This document shows, one piece after another, positions 37,002 to 45,688 of a stretch of 64,000 nucleotides of DNA. This DNA comes from CBDFNC01 sp965249895. Its GTDB lineage: Bacteria > Pseudomonadota > Gammaproteobacteria > Enterobacterales > CBDFNC01. The stretch covers positions 310,001-374,000 of the forward strand of contig CBDFNC010000004.1 in NCBI GenBank assembly GCA_965249895.1. The letters run 5' to 3'. Position 1 is the stretch's first letter. Each line of letters starts with the position of its first letter. The notes beneath the pieces were generated by a model, which saw only the letters and a program-made list of their open reading frames with translations, ran no database searches and was not told the DNA's origin. Position numbers and translations under genes: made by a program.

Positions 37002-37275
37002 TCAATTTCATCAACTTAACGAAACGTTAAGCTTAAACTGCGATAAATTATCGTTATTAACACGATACACATCTAATTTATACTATTCTCATCTTGCGCC
37101 CGCGACACGTCTTGCGCTTAAATCTTAATCGGCCTGAAAGCCCAGCTATTTATGACGCTAAACAAAGAACGCCTAATATGTAGGCAGCCTTAAGTTTAAC
37201 CCCCATAAGTATGCCTTCTCTCTGGCCGACTCCCGCTATACGCGACTATTACTATAAAATTATTTAGGAGACGTT
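37002..37275 (+). promoter_or_regulatory. Upstream region and probable long 5' leader of the cold-shock gene
   Basis: About 270 bases before the cold-shock gene, ending in AGGAG at ideal spacing. Long structured leaders are usual for csp genes and control mRNA stability at low temperature. A 7-bp hairpin CTTAACG-AAA-CGTTAAG at 37015-37031 follows the transporter gene but lacks a U-run, so a terminator role is weak. Confidence 0.5.
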
Positions 37276-37482
37276 ATGTCTAAAGTGACTGGCACAGTAA
37301 AGTGGTTCAATGAATCAAAAGGGTTTGGTTTTCTAGAGCAAACAAGCGGCCCGGATGTATTTGTTCACTTCAGCGCCATCGCATCTGACGGATTCAGAAC
37401 ACTGAACGAAGGCGAGAAAGTAGAATTTAATGTTGAAAGCGGTGCAAAAGGACCACAGGCAACCGATGTTGTAAAAGTCTAA
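37276..37482 (+). CDS. Cold-shock protein, CspA family
   Basis: 68 residues, a single cold-shock domain. RNP1 reads K-G-F-G-F-L-E and RNP2 V-F-V-H-F-S-A-I, with the N-terminal V-K-W-F-N-E-S. It is a single-stranded nucleic acid chaperone. Gly/Lys near the end (G-A-K-G-P-Q-A-T-D-V) is typical. Strong Shine-Dalgarno TAGGAG. Confidence 0.97.
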   Translation: MSKVTGTVKWFNESKGFGFLEQTSGPDVFVHFSAIASDGFRTLNEGEKVEFNVESGAKGPQATDVVKV

Positions 37483-37492
37483 CTACACATTA

Positions 37493-37513
37493 AAGCAGGC
37501 CCCTGGTCTGCTT
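37493..37513 (+). terminator. Probable terminator after the cold-shock gene
   Basis: Stem AAGCAGGC / GTCTGCTT (8 pairs with one G-U) and a short C-rich loop, about 10 bases after the stop and followed by a T-containing tract. The U-run is weak, so confidence is moderate. Confidence 0.5.
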
Positions 37514-37682
37514 GTTGCTTTTAGCTCCCCCACTGGCTTTCTACATTCTTATCCAATACCAATATGTACCTAACCAAAACAAGATTTTAAACAGCCCAGC
37601 AAGGAGTTCGCGATAATCAAGCTAGGCCGAAGGTTAAAAAATACGTATCATATCCCATGTTCCATCAGCCTAAGGTCTCTCC

Positions 37683-38252
37683 TTGAACCTGTTAATTGCC
37701 ACCGACATATTCGGTCAAAGCCTACACACGGACGAGCTCAGACAACAATTAGCCCATACTAGAAACGAAGTAACAGTCATCGACCCCTACTTTGGTCAGC
37801 GCTATAACTTCATTGATGAAGCAGCAGCTTACCAACATTTTAGTGAAACCCTGAGCATTGACGAATACGCCCAAGAACTGGCTACACATATCGCCAACTC
37901 AAACCAGCCGGTAACGGTATTAGGCTTTAGCGCCGGCGCAACCGCAGCATGGGCGGTTGCCGCGCAACTCACAGAAAACACGTTAATTAAGATGATTGGT
38001 TTCTATGGCTCGCAAATTCGTTATCTGGATAAATTGACGCCAAATTGCCCTTGTCAGCTGGTATTTCCAAAGCTCGAGCAACACTTCAATTTACAACCAC
38101 TGATCACTAACTTACAAACCAAAGAAAACGTGCTTTGTACCAGTACCCCATACCTGCATGGATTTATGAACCCGCTTTCCAGCAATTTCAATCAAGCAGG
38201 ATACGAAAAATATTTAACCTGGCTCAACCAAACCCTGTCTAATTCGAATTAA
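37683..38252 (+). CDS. Dienelactone-hydrolase-like alpha/beta hydrolase
   Basis: 189 residues, cytoplasmic, no signal peptide. The nucleophile elbow is G-F-S-A-G-A with Ser83, and a C-terminal Y-L-H-G-F has the likely catalytic His. The fold order (I-A-T-D-I-F-G at strand 3, D-P-Y-F-G) resembles the dienelactone hydrolase family. Substrate unknown. TTG start; it converges with and overlaps the DUF547 gene by 14 bases at the 3' ends. Confidence 0.7.
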   Translation: MNLLIATDIFGQSLHTDELRQQLAHTRNEVTVIDPYFGQRYNFIDEAAAYQHFSETLSIDEYAQELATHIANSNQPVTVLGFSAGATAAWAVAAQLTENTLIKMIGFYGSQIRYLDKLTPNCPCQLVFPKLEQHFNLQPLITNLQTKENVLCTSTPYLHGFMNPLSSNFNQAGYEKYLTWLNQTLSNSN

Positions 38253-39021
38253 AAGCAGTTGTACCGATAAGCGACCAGTCGTAAGGGATAAATACAATTT
38301 CCGCATCAGTTGGGATTTGTTCACTGCGGTATTGATTCACGTAGCTGATCAAATCCCCATTGTGAGCTGTAAAATCCTCCGTGAAGAAATCGTAAATCTC
38401 CGACAGGTAGATTCGATGTTGGGCCTTGTCGAAATACACATGCCGTTTATCATTGTTGAACTCCCAGGCCGCATCCTCCAGCTGTTGTTCCAGCGTATCG
38501 GCATTCCAGGTGTGCTTAGGCAAACGCGGGCATCCAATAGACATACAATTCAATGCAAAGTGTATTCTGGGCTCTTGATAACCCCGGATAATGGTGTTTT
38601 CGAACCAGTACAATGACATCCACTGGCCGCCGATTTCATACTTTCGTAACAGAAAGAACCGCACCTTATCTTGCGGGAATACGCCTGCATTGATCACTCC
38701 GTACATGGCTAAGCCGTTATAGGCGTCCAAATAGAAAGCAAGCTCATGATCTTTTGTTGGATATAACCCAGCAGCATTAACCGGACTCTGCCTAGCGACC
38801 GAATAAAGCCAGTTTTCCAGTTTATCCGGGGTTTCTTTTACGCTGTTAAAATCAACCTTGCCATCAGCTGTTACAAAGTTATCCAGCACCATTTGCCAAT
38901 CTGATTTCGCCTGTTTTTGGCTAACTTCTTTTGTTTCCGGCAGTTTAATTCGTGAGCTGCAGCCGCTGACAAATAAAATAAGCAGTAAGATTGCACCGAG
39001 TTTAAAGGTCTTAATTCCCAT
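38239..39021 (-). CDS. DUF547-domain lipoprotein
   Basis: 260 residues. Lipobox L-F-V-S-G-C near residue 21 indicates a lipoprotein. DUF547 spans most of the mature part: A-F-Y-L-D-A-Y-N-G-L-A-M-Y near residue 115, N-C-M-S-I-G-C-P near residue 180, and Y-F-D-K-A. DUF547 resembles papain-like folds and has conserved Cys/His residues, but a biochemical role is not established. Secreted to the periplasm or outer membrane. Confidence 0.8.
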   Translation of the reverse strand: MGIKTFKLGAILLLILFVSGCSSRIKLPETKEVSQKQAKSDWQMVLDNFVTADGKVDFNSVKETPDKLENWLYSVARQSPVNAAGLYPTKDHELAFYLDAYNGLAMYGVINAGVFPQDKVRFFLLRKYEIGGQWMSLYWFENTIIRGYQEPRIHFALNCMSIGCPRLPKHTWNADTLEQQLEDAAWEFNNDKRHVYFDKAQHRIYLSEIYDFFTEDFTAHNGDLISYVNQYRSEQIPTDAEIVFIPYDWSLIGTTAFNSN

Positions 39022-39104
39022 AACGTTATTCTTTTCCTTTTGATCAACATTTAAACAGACCTTGAGTGAAAGGAATTTATTACAGACTTAGCAAAGGATA
39101 GTGA

Positions 39105-40488
39105 GTGGAATACCTAACCCAACAGCAAATCGCAGCCATATCGCCCGACTCATATGATAAAGATGCCCTCGGCTCAGCTCGCAAAGAGATGCAACGTCAG
39201 GGCTTGTGGACTAACCAACAGCAGCTTGGGCGGCGCTGGCCAGTAGCCTGTGTTGCACTTGAAATAACCCAGCGCTGTAACCTGGATTGCACGTTATGCT
39301 ACCTTTCCGAATATTCTGAAGCCACCAAAGATCTGCCGTTAATTGAAGTGTTTCGTCGTATCGACCAGATCTTTAACTATTATGGCGAAGGCACTGACGT
39401 GCAGATCACCGGCGGCGACCCCACCATGAGAGATGAAGAGGAGTTGCTGCAAATAGTCAGCCGGGTTGCGCAGCTTGGCATGCGGCCTACCCTGATGACC
39501 AATGGCATAAAAGCAACTCCGCAGGCTGCTAAAGCGGCTGGTAGACGCAGGTTTAATGGACATTGCATTTCACGTTGACACCACCCAAGAAATCAAAGGT
39601 TACAACAGCGAAAAGGATCTTAATAAGCTGAGGGAAAAATACTTATACCGTGCTCGCGGTTTACCTCTGGCAATTATGTTTAACACAACACTTCACCCGG
39701 GAACTTCCATGAAGTCTCCGACTTGATTTCCTTTTTTGCCAGCCATGCAAAGCAGATCCGTACCGTGTCCTTTCAGCTACAAGCTGAAACAGGGTAGGGG
39801 TACAGAAGATAACCAATCAGATCAGCTCACTATAGAAAATACACTTGCGCGTATCAATCAAGGTGCAGGCTCTCAGCTTAATTATGATGCGCTGCAAGTA
39901 GGACATCCTAAATGTAACCGCTACAGCTTATGTGTAGCAGTCGATGGACGGCTGGTTCCCTTGCAAGACGATCCCGAGCTGTTTGGACAGCTGTTCACCG
40001 ATAGTACTGAGTTGGAATGGCAGCGCACTGCGCCAGCTAAAACGGCGCTTAATTTCTTTCGATGGTTGGCAAAGCATCCCAAATATATCTTTTCCCTGTC
40101 TCGCTGGGCGATAAAAAAGAGCTGGGAACTTAAAAGGGACTTATGGCGGGCAAAAGGACAAATGACCACTATGTCTATTGTCGTGCATAACTTTATGGAC
40201 GCCTGCAAGCTGGAGCCCGACCGAATAGATGCGTGTGTGTTTAAAACAATGACAGCATCCGGCCCCATCTCCATGTGTGTCCACAATGCAAAGCGCGACG
40301 AATATATCCTGCAGCCAATAGATCTTAGTGATAACCAACAAGGATACTGGCAACCGTTAACTGGCGATATTACCACTGTGGCAAAACCAATCCAGGTGAT
40401 ACCCGCACATCAGTTACCAAGTCGGCACCTTAGAGGCACCGCCAGGGCCAGGCAGACTGCAGGTAACGTTAGTCGTCTTGCTGGGTAG
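39105..40488 (+). pseudogene. Radical SAM protein, broken by three single-base frameshifts
   Basis: The N-terminal frame (to 39578) has the [4Fe-4S]/SAM motif C-N-L-D-C-T-L-C, then Q-I-T-G-G-D-P-T. The sequence continues in a second frame from about 39540 (L-V-D-A-G-L-M-D-I-A-F-H-V-D), a third from about 39705 (F-H-E-V-S-D-L-I-S-F-F-A) and a fourth from about 39795 (G-R-G-T-E-D-N), reaching a normal end at 40488. The C-terminal part has paired Cys (K-C-N-R-Y-S-L-C). Each join reads as continuous protein if one base is added or removed, so a 460-residue protein was recently intact, or the sequence has errors. Reaction unknown. Confidence 0.75.
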
Positions 40489-40503
40489 CACTTATATATA
40501 CAT

Positions 40504-40896
40504 TCAGGAGTTCGGCTTGCTGGTGGTGGCCATCATATTCACCGTAGCGCTTCGAGCCTGATCATTTTTGCTTAACGCATAAACGGTGGCGGGTGATATT
40601 CCCTGATTGTTACCTGCCGCAATATTAATCATGTCTGATGCAACCTGATACTTCGCACGGGTTCCTTTTATTTCCAGGTAGGCATTAAGCTTATCGCTGT
40701 TTTTTGGGGGCTCGACAGGTAAGGTGGCAGGCGGTTGTTGAGCGTATAGCTCTCTTGCCTGCGATGAAATACTCACCGTATCCGACGTCGGTATGGGTGT
40801 TTTTACTGTCTGTACTGGCGCAGTTTGCAATTGCCTTTGCATATTTTCTCGTGCCTGAGAAAACTGATTAGAGAATAATGTTGGGCTGATTTGCAT
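40504..40896 (-). CDS. Hypothetical protein, Gln/Pro-rich, no known domain
   Basis: About 130 residues from the ATG that follows AGGGGAG. It begins M-Q-I-S-P-T-L-F-S-N-Q-F, has a Pro/Gln/Thr-rich disordered middle, and ends in a helical region (Y-L-E-I-K-G-T-R-A-K-Y-Q-V-A-S-D-M-I-N). Soluble and probably cytoplasmic. I do not recognise it. The open frame extends upstream past the EF-P-like start region, but the ribosome binding site fixes this start. Confidence 0.6.
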   Translation of the reverse strand: MQISPTLFSNQFSQARENMQRQLQTAPVQTVKTPIPTSDTVSISSQARELYAQQPPATLPVEPPKNSDKLNAYLEIKGTRAKYQVASDMINIAAGNNQGISPATVYALSKNDQARSATVNMMATTSKPNS

Positions 40897-41055
40897 GTGT
40901 GCTCCCCTATCGTTTTCAGTTAGAGGATAACTGTGCTTGCCTGTACAGTTACTGAACGAAATGCAGATTAGGCACTTATTCTGGTTAGATTGACTTGGTC
41001 TCCAAAACTCACCGTGGTAAATTTTCTGCAACGTAAACAATGTCGACTAGTGAAA

Positions 41056-41622
41056 ATGCCAAAAGCCAGTGATGTAAAAAAAGGAACTGCCATCGAATTC
41101 AATGGTAAGCTTCTGATAGTAAAAGATATTGACGTACAAAGCCCGAGTGCCCGCGGCGCAGCCACCTGTATAAAATGCGTTTCACCGATGTCCAGACGGG
41201 TTCCAAGGTAGAAGAGCGCTTTAAAGGCGACGACATGTTAACCACTGTCGATTTGAGTCGTAAGCACGGTTCCTATTCCTATATGGATGGTGACGAAGTG
41301 ATCTTTATGGACAATGAAGATTACTCTCAGTTCAGCTTTAACAAAGGCGACATCAAAGATGAGATGCTGTTTATCAGTGAAGATATTCAGGGCTGCTGAT
41401 ATTGGTGGTAGAGGATATCGCGTTGGCCTTGAGCTACCGCAGTCGGTGGAAATGGAAATCACCGAAACCAGCCCCTCCATCAAAGGTGCTTCCGCCAGCG
41501 CTCGTACTAAACCTGCAGAGTTTGCCACTGGGTTATCCATCCAGGTGCCAGAATACCTGTCGGCTGGAGAAAAAGTGAAAATTAACACTCAGGACAAACG
41601 ATTTATGGGCCGGGCTGATTAG
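41056..41622 (+). pseudogene. efpL: Elongation factor P-like protein EfpL (YeiP), with three frameshifts
   Basis: The gene starts M-P-K-A-S-D-V-K-K-G and ends with Y-M/F-M-G-R-A-D, the normal EfpL ends, and about 188 residues fit the family. The reading frame slips three times by -1: near 41165 (A-A-T then L-Y-K-M), near 41393 (E-D-I-Q-G then L-L-I-L-V-V), and near 41428 (A-L-A then L-E-L-P-Q). Each slip is repaired by restoring one C. EfpL helps ribosomes through proline-rich motifs. The flanking frames are well conserved, so either the damage is very recent or it is a sequencing artefact. Confidence 0.8.
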
Positions 41623-41634
41623 CCAGACTAAGAA

Positions 41635-41660
41635 AATAGGCTGGTATTCTCCAGCCTATT
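41635..41660. terminator. Bidirectional terminator between efpL and the Ni-superoxide dismutase gene
   Basis: Perfect 10-bp stem AATAGGCTGG / CCAGCCTATT with a six-base loop, between two converging genes. A-rich on the left and T-rich on the right. Confidence 0.8.
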
Positions 41661-41668
41661 GATAATGG

Positions 41669-42129
41669 CTAATGTTTATGTTCAGGGTAATAAGGGGCCA
41701 GAGCCTCAATACTTTTCGTTAATTCCGTCCCGTATTTAGAATCCGCGTTTTGTTTTGCTTTCATGGCTGCGACAATCACAGTATGGTGCTTAACCAACCG
41801 CTCGGTATAGTCTTTTTGGCTGGACTTCACCCGCTGGGTTAAAAAGTAGTCGCTGATGGTGGCAATCACGTTTTGCGCATGTTGCTCCTTATTCATCACC
41901 CAACGCACCATTTGATTCTGCGACTGCACATCGGATTTCCCTGCCAGCTCTCCCATTAGTTTACCTGACTTTTCAACTGTCCTGGCATCTTCGAGCATGC
42001 CTTTAACCCTGCGTGATCATCATATATCCCGCAAGGGATCTGGCAATGAGCTAATACCCCGAAAGACATCAACATACCGCTAGCGGCAAGGGGAAGCATT
42101 AGCACTATTTTCTTAAAACCCTGATCCAT
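41669..42129 (-). pseudogene. sodN: Nickel superoxide dismutase, one frameshift
   Basis: The N-terminal piece (from ATG 42129) has a signal-like hydrophobic stretch and then A-H-C-Q-I-P-C-G-I-Y-D, the Ni hook of Ni-SOD. Here His1, Cys2 and Cys6 of the mature protein bind nickel. After D-D-H-A the frame is lost near 42010 and continues one frame over as R-V-K-G-M-L-E-D-A-R-T, V-R-W-V-M-N-K-E-Q-H-A-Q and I-A-A-L-A-P-Y-Y-like C-terminus. One inserted base restores a protein of about 150 residues. It would convert superoxide to oxygen and peroxide after N-terminal processing. No sodX protease gene is adjacent. Confidence 0.85.
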
Positions 42130-42154
42130 TAGTCACTCCTAATAAGTTGAAACA

Positions 42155-43388
42155 TCAGCGTAAATAAGAGTAGCAGTAAATTCGTATAGTTAGACCCAAG
42201 CTGCTTGGGAATGCGGGGTACGCTAAGAGAAATCTCAAGTCGTCCTTATCCTTGCTCTCTTCCATTGGTTCGAGGCTCAGACTAAGTCCCGGTTTTTCTG
42301 ACTCCTGCTCCCCTTCTTCGAACTCCCCTTTATGGAACAACTTAAACTTCAGCCTGAGATTGTTCGGTGAGGTCGGAATTTTTGAGTGCCTCTTCTTCGG
42401 AGATCCGCCCCTTCAACCGCAAGTTTAAATAGCGCGCTGTCAAATGTTTGCATGCCCAGCTCTTCGGATTTTCCATCACTTCTTTAACCAGTCCAAATTC
42501 TCCTCTTTGGATCATATCTTTGATGGTGTGAGTGCCGAGCAGCACCTCGATGGCAGCGCAGCGTTTTCCGTCTAAGGTACGCACCAGGCGCTGAGACACA
42601 AACGCTTTTAGGTTATTACCCAAATCGTTGAGCAACTGAGTCCGACGCTCTTCGGGAAAAAAATTAATGATCCTGTCCAACGCCTGGTTAGCGTTATTAG
42701 CATGTAAGGTCGAAATTGCCAGGTGTCCGGTTTCAGCAAACGCCAGTGCATGCTCCATGGTTTCTCGGTCGCGGATCTCTCCGATCAGGATAACGTCCGG
42801 CGCCTGGCGCAGGGTATTTTTCAGGGCGGCATGAAAACTGCGGGTATCCACCCCCACTTCCCGTTGGTTAATGATGCTTTTTTTGTGCTGGTGAACATAC
42901 TCCACAGGGTCTTCAATGGTGATAATATGCCCACCCGAATTGCTGTTCCTGTGATCAATTAACGCCGCCAGAGAGGTGGATTTACCCGAACCTGTGGCGC
43001 CTACAAAAAGTACCAAGCCCCGTTTTGTCATAATGACTTCTTTAAGCACTTCGGGTAATTTAAGCTCATCGAACTTGGGAATATCCGTTTTTATGTTTCG
43101 AGCAACAATGGACACTTCGTTTCTCTGCTTGAAAATATTTATACGAAATCGACCGGTTTTATCGATAGAAATCGCCAAGTTCATTTCAAGCTCATGCTCA
43201 AAGACTTCTCTTTGCTCCTGATCCATTATGCTGTCGGCGATCTTCGCCACATCACCTGGCTCAAGCCGGGTCTTAGAAATCGCTTTTAGTTCTCCCTGAA
43301 ACTTGGCGCTAGGTGGCGCTCCGGTAGATAGATATAAGTCAGATCCGTCGTGGCTGGCCAATACCTTAAGCATGGTTTCCAGATCCAT
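42155..43388 (-). pseudogene. pilU: Twitching motility ATPase PilU, three frameshifts at the 3' end
   Basis: PilT/PilU-type hexameric ATPase of type IV pilus retraction. It starts M-D-L-E-T-M-L-K-V with AAGGAAG upstream. Walker A is G-A-T-G-S-G-K-S, the Asp box and Walker B L-I-G-E-I-R-D-R, and the His box T-L-H-A-N-N-A. The family sequence is kept up to about codon 305. Then single-base changes near 42471 (A missing), 42408 (G extra) and 42370 (C extra) disturb the frame. With them corrected the protein ends in the PilU-like N-N-L-R-L-K-F-K-L tail and acidic residues. ATPase motifs are intact, so activity may survive even if the indels are real. Confidence 0.8.
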
Positions 43389-43470
43389 AACACTTCCTTG
43401 GCAAACAAATTGTTTTATTATGCCAGAATAGCAGGGCCTGGGCACAATGCGGCAAATGATAGGGCTAGCT

Positions 43471-43956
43471 TTATGACCATTTGCAAGCAACCCCCCTTAA
43501 GCTAAACGTTTCAAACGGTATATCAAAACAGCTTGAGTCCTGAATTTCCAGATACAGGTTGTCGGACGCCTTCAACTGATGTCGAATCGTGCTGTGAGTG
43601 ATATCAACCGACAGCAACACCATATTGAGAGTATTGCTAATGGCCGTTTTGCCCACCACTGACAGAGGTAAGGCATAGCGATGGTCAGCAAAAGACAAAG
43701 TAACGACATAAGAATCATGCTTGATGCGCTCCAAATCGACCATAGTGGTCATTTGTAAAAGCAGCAGCTCCTTGTTGCCTGGATTAATACTGCTAACAAA
43801 ACCCAAACGGTTATTCATCATCAATTTTCCTTGAGTAGAATACCGCCTTAAATTTAACCCTCTTAGCTCTTCAAACTGCCAGTCGGCATTAACTTGCTTA
43901 ATATTTGCCTGCGTGGTGAGCAACGCAGGCAATAGACATTGTTCAAAGCTCGACAT
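43471..43956 (-). CDS. Hypothetical protein upstream of pilU, possibly PilZ-like
   Basis: 161 residues, soluble, beta-rich in the C-terminal half. The segment R-G-L-N-L-R-R-Y-S-T-Q-G-K-L-M-M-N-N followed by V-S-S-I-N-P-G-N-K-E-L-L-L-L is vaguely like a PilZ arrangement, but the diagnostic RxxxR...DxSxxG motif is not present, so the call is weak. It lies about 80 bases before pilU on the same strand, so may be in one unit with it. Confidence 0.5.
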   Translation of the reverse strand: MSSFEQCLLPALLTTQANIKQVNADWQFEELRGLNLRRYSTQGKLMMNNRLGFVSSINPGNKELLLLQMTTMVDLERIKHDSYVVTLSFADHRYALPLSVVGKTAISNTLNMVLLSVDITHSTIRHQLKASDNLYLEIQDSSCFDIPFETFSLRGVACKWS

Positions 43957-44126
43957 AATTGAGTTCGTTTCCTTGTTATCGTAACGCTACATCTCAATGG
44001 ATTGTTGAGCCCTAACGAGGCGTCATTTCAGTGAGAATTTTTAATGAATAAAACAGAATAAGGCACTATTTATACTTGATCCAACGAATCGGCTGTTGGA
44101 AGGGCCTAAGCCCTTCGATTCCGCCG

Positions 44127-44810
44127 CTAATTTCGCGCAATTCCTTCATCATGCATATCTGTCACTTCAATCGTGACCTTGCGATCCAAGGCAAATGAAT
44201 CTAAATCCCCTTTGCTCGATTCAGACAAGCTGTCCCCATACGCCTTGATAGTGATACGGTCCAGACTGATCCCGGCGGTGATCAATTGCTCTTTTACCGC
44301 TGCCACCCTCGCCTGGGACAATCTCAGGTTATAGGCGGCATCCCCCCTGGGGTCGGCATAACCTGACAAATTAACGACCAGGTGTGGGTTGCGCTCCACA
44401 TAATCCGCCAACCAGGTTAGTTGCGCCTGAGCCTGCTCGTTTAACCCATTATCTGCGGTGCGGAAAAACAGTTCAAACTCCAACCTTTGCAGGGCCATGG
44501 CTTCATAAGCCATCAAGCTTTCTTCCCGGTTATCCAGGGCCCGCGACAGGCTTTCTAGCTGCTCATTCGCCGCCGATAATTGCGGCTCTAGTTCCTTGGC
44601 TCGATTATCACCATCAATTTTTTGGTTAACAAAATCACCCGCTGCAATGCCCGTGACTAAGCCGATGGGGCCAGCCAGAAACGTGCCGGCTGTAGCGAGC
44701 GTGGTGATAATGGCCCCTTTTTGCCAGATGGATGCCTCTTCGGCGTGAGCCACCGGTGTGATAACAGCAGTGGCCAATAGCAAGCTGGATACAAATGGTT
44801 TGATTTTCAT
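44127..44810 (-). CDS. pdsO: Sortase-associated OmpA-like protein PdsO
   Basis: 227 residues with a signal peptide (A-T-A-V-I-T-P-V-A-H-A). Residues 30-70 hold a Gly-rich hydrophobic hairpin-like stretch (A-G-T-F-L-A-G-P-I-G-L-V-T-G-I-A-A-G-D-F-V), then a coiled coil (residues 75-115), and the OmpA peptidoglycan-binding domain (L-S-G-Y-A-D-P-R-G-D-A-A-Y-N, then R-V-A-A-V-K-E-Q-L) follows. This layout is that of PdsO in proteobacterial dedicated sortase systems. It is divergent from pdsR/pdsS, sharing a 190-base control region. Confidence 0.8.
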   Translation of the reverse strand: MKIKPFVSSLLLATAVITPVAHAEEASIWQKGAIITTLATAGTFLAGPIGLVTGIAAGDFVNQKIDGDNRAKELEPQLSAANEQLESLSRALDNREESLMAYEAMALQRLEFELFFRTADNGLNEQAQAQLTWLADYVERNPHLVVNLSGYADPRGDAAYNLRLSQARVAAVKEQLITAGISLDRITIKAYGDSLSESSKGDLDSFALDRKVTIEVTDMHDEGIARN

Positions 44811-45001
44811 AACATAATTCCTTTCGGTTGTTTGTCTGTCTCTCTTGTATGTCCCTTATTAAACAAGCTAAAAGTGACCAAGACGGGAAGAAGCGATGGC
44901 AAGTTAGGGACAAATCGTGGCAAAAAATGACGTGGGCTCTTTAAACCTGCCTCGCGCTTGGCTACTATCACGCCATCGATAAATAAACTGGTTTCATCCC
45001 A

Positions 45002-45688
45002 TTGCACATTGCATTAGTAGAAGATGAAGCAGCCATTGCTGCCAATTACAAAGACGCGTTTGAACGTCTGGGCTTTACCGTTTCCATCTATTGCGACCGA
45101 CCATCAGCCATCCAGGCCTTTGATCAGGTCTTGCCTGACTTGGCCATCATAGATGTAGGCCTTGGCAAGGAATATGAAGGCGGGTTTGAACTATGCCGGG
45201 AGCTAAGAGCTAAATCAGCTCTGCTTCCTATTATCTTCCTGACTGCCAGAGACAGTGAACTTGATGAGGTCTCCGGGCTGCGTTTGGGCGCCGATGATTA
45301 CCTCACCAAAGATATTAGTATCCAGCAGATGTTGGCCAGGGTGAACGCCCTGTTACGCCGTGTTTCGGCGATGCAAGCACCACAACAATCGAGCGATCTG
45401 ATGAAACGCGGTCCATTAACCATCGACAGCGCTAAAATGACAGCTTGCTTTAATGATGAGAAAGTAGACCTTACCCTTACCGAGTTTTGGATTGTCCATG
45501 CATTGGTAAAATATCCCGGCCAGGTAAAAAGCCGGCAACAGTTAATGGACGCCGCTAATGTGGTTCAGGATGACAATACCATCACCACCCACATCAAACG
45601 GATCCGACGTAAGTTCAAATATATAGATACGAGCTTTGATCTGATAAAAACGGCCTATGGCATGGGTTACCGCTGGAGCGGCGAGTGA
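45002..45688 (+). CDS. pdsR: Response regulator PdsR (proteobacterial dedicated sortase system)
   Basis: 228 residues, OmpR/PhoB type. The receiver domain has the acidic pocket E-D-E and phospho-acceptor Asp51 (A-I-I-D-V), with L-T-A-R-D and K in Y-L-T-K-D. The C-terminal winged helix reads L-T-L-T-E-F-W-I-V-H-A-L and T-H-I-K-R-I-R-R-K-F. TTG start, no strong ribosome binding site. Overlaps pdsS by 4 bases. Expected to control genes of a sortase-anchored surface system. Confidence 0.85.
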   Translation: MHIALVEDEAAIAANYKDAFERLGFTVSIYCDRPSAIQAFDQVLPDLAIIDVGLGKEYEGGFELCRELRAKSALLPIIFLTARDSELDEVSGLRLGADDYLTKDISIQQMLARVNALLRRVSAMQAPQQSSDLMKRGPLTIDSAKMTACFNDEKVDLTLTEFWIVHALVKYPGQVKSRQQLMDAANVVQDDNTITTHIKRIRRKFKYIDTSFDLIKTAYGMGYRWSGE

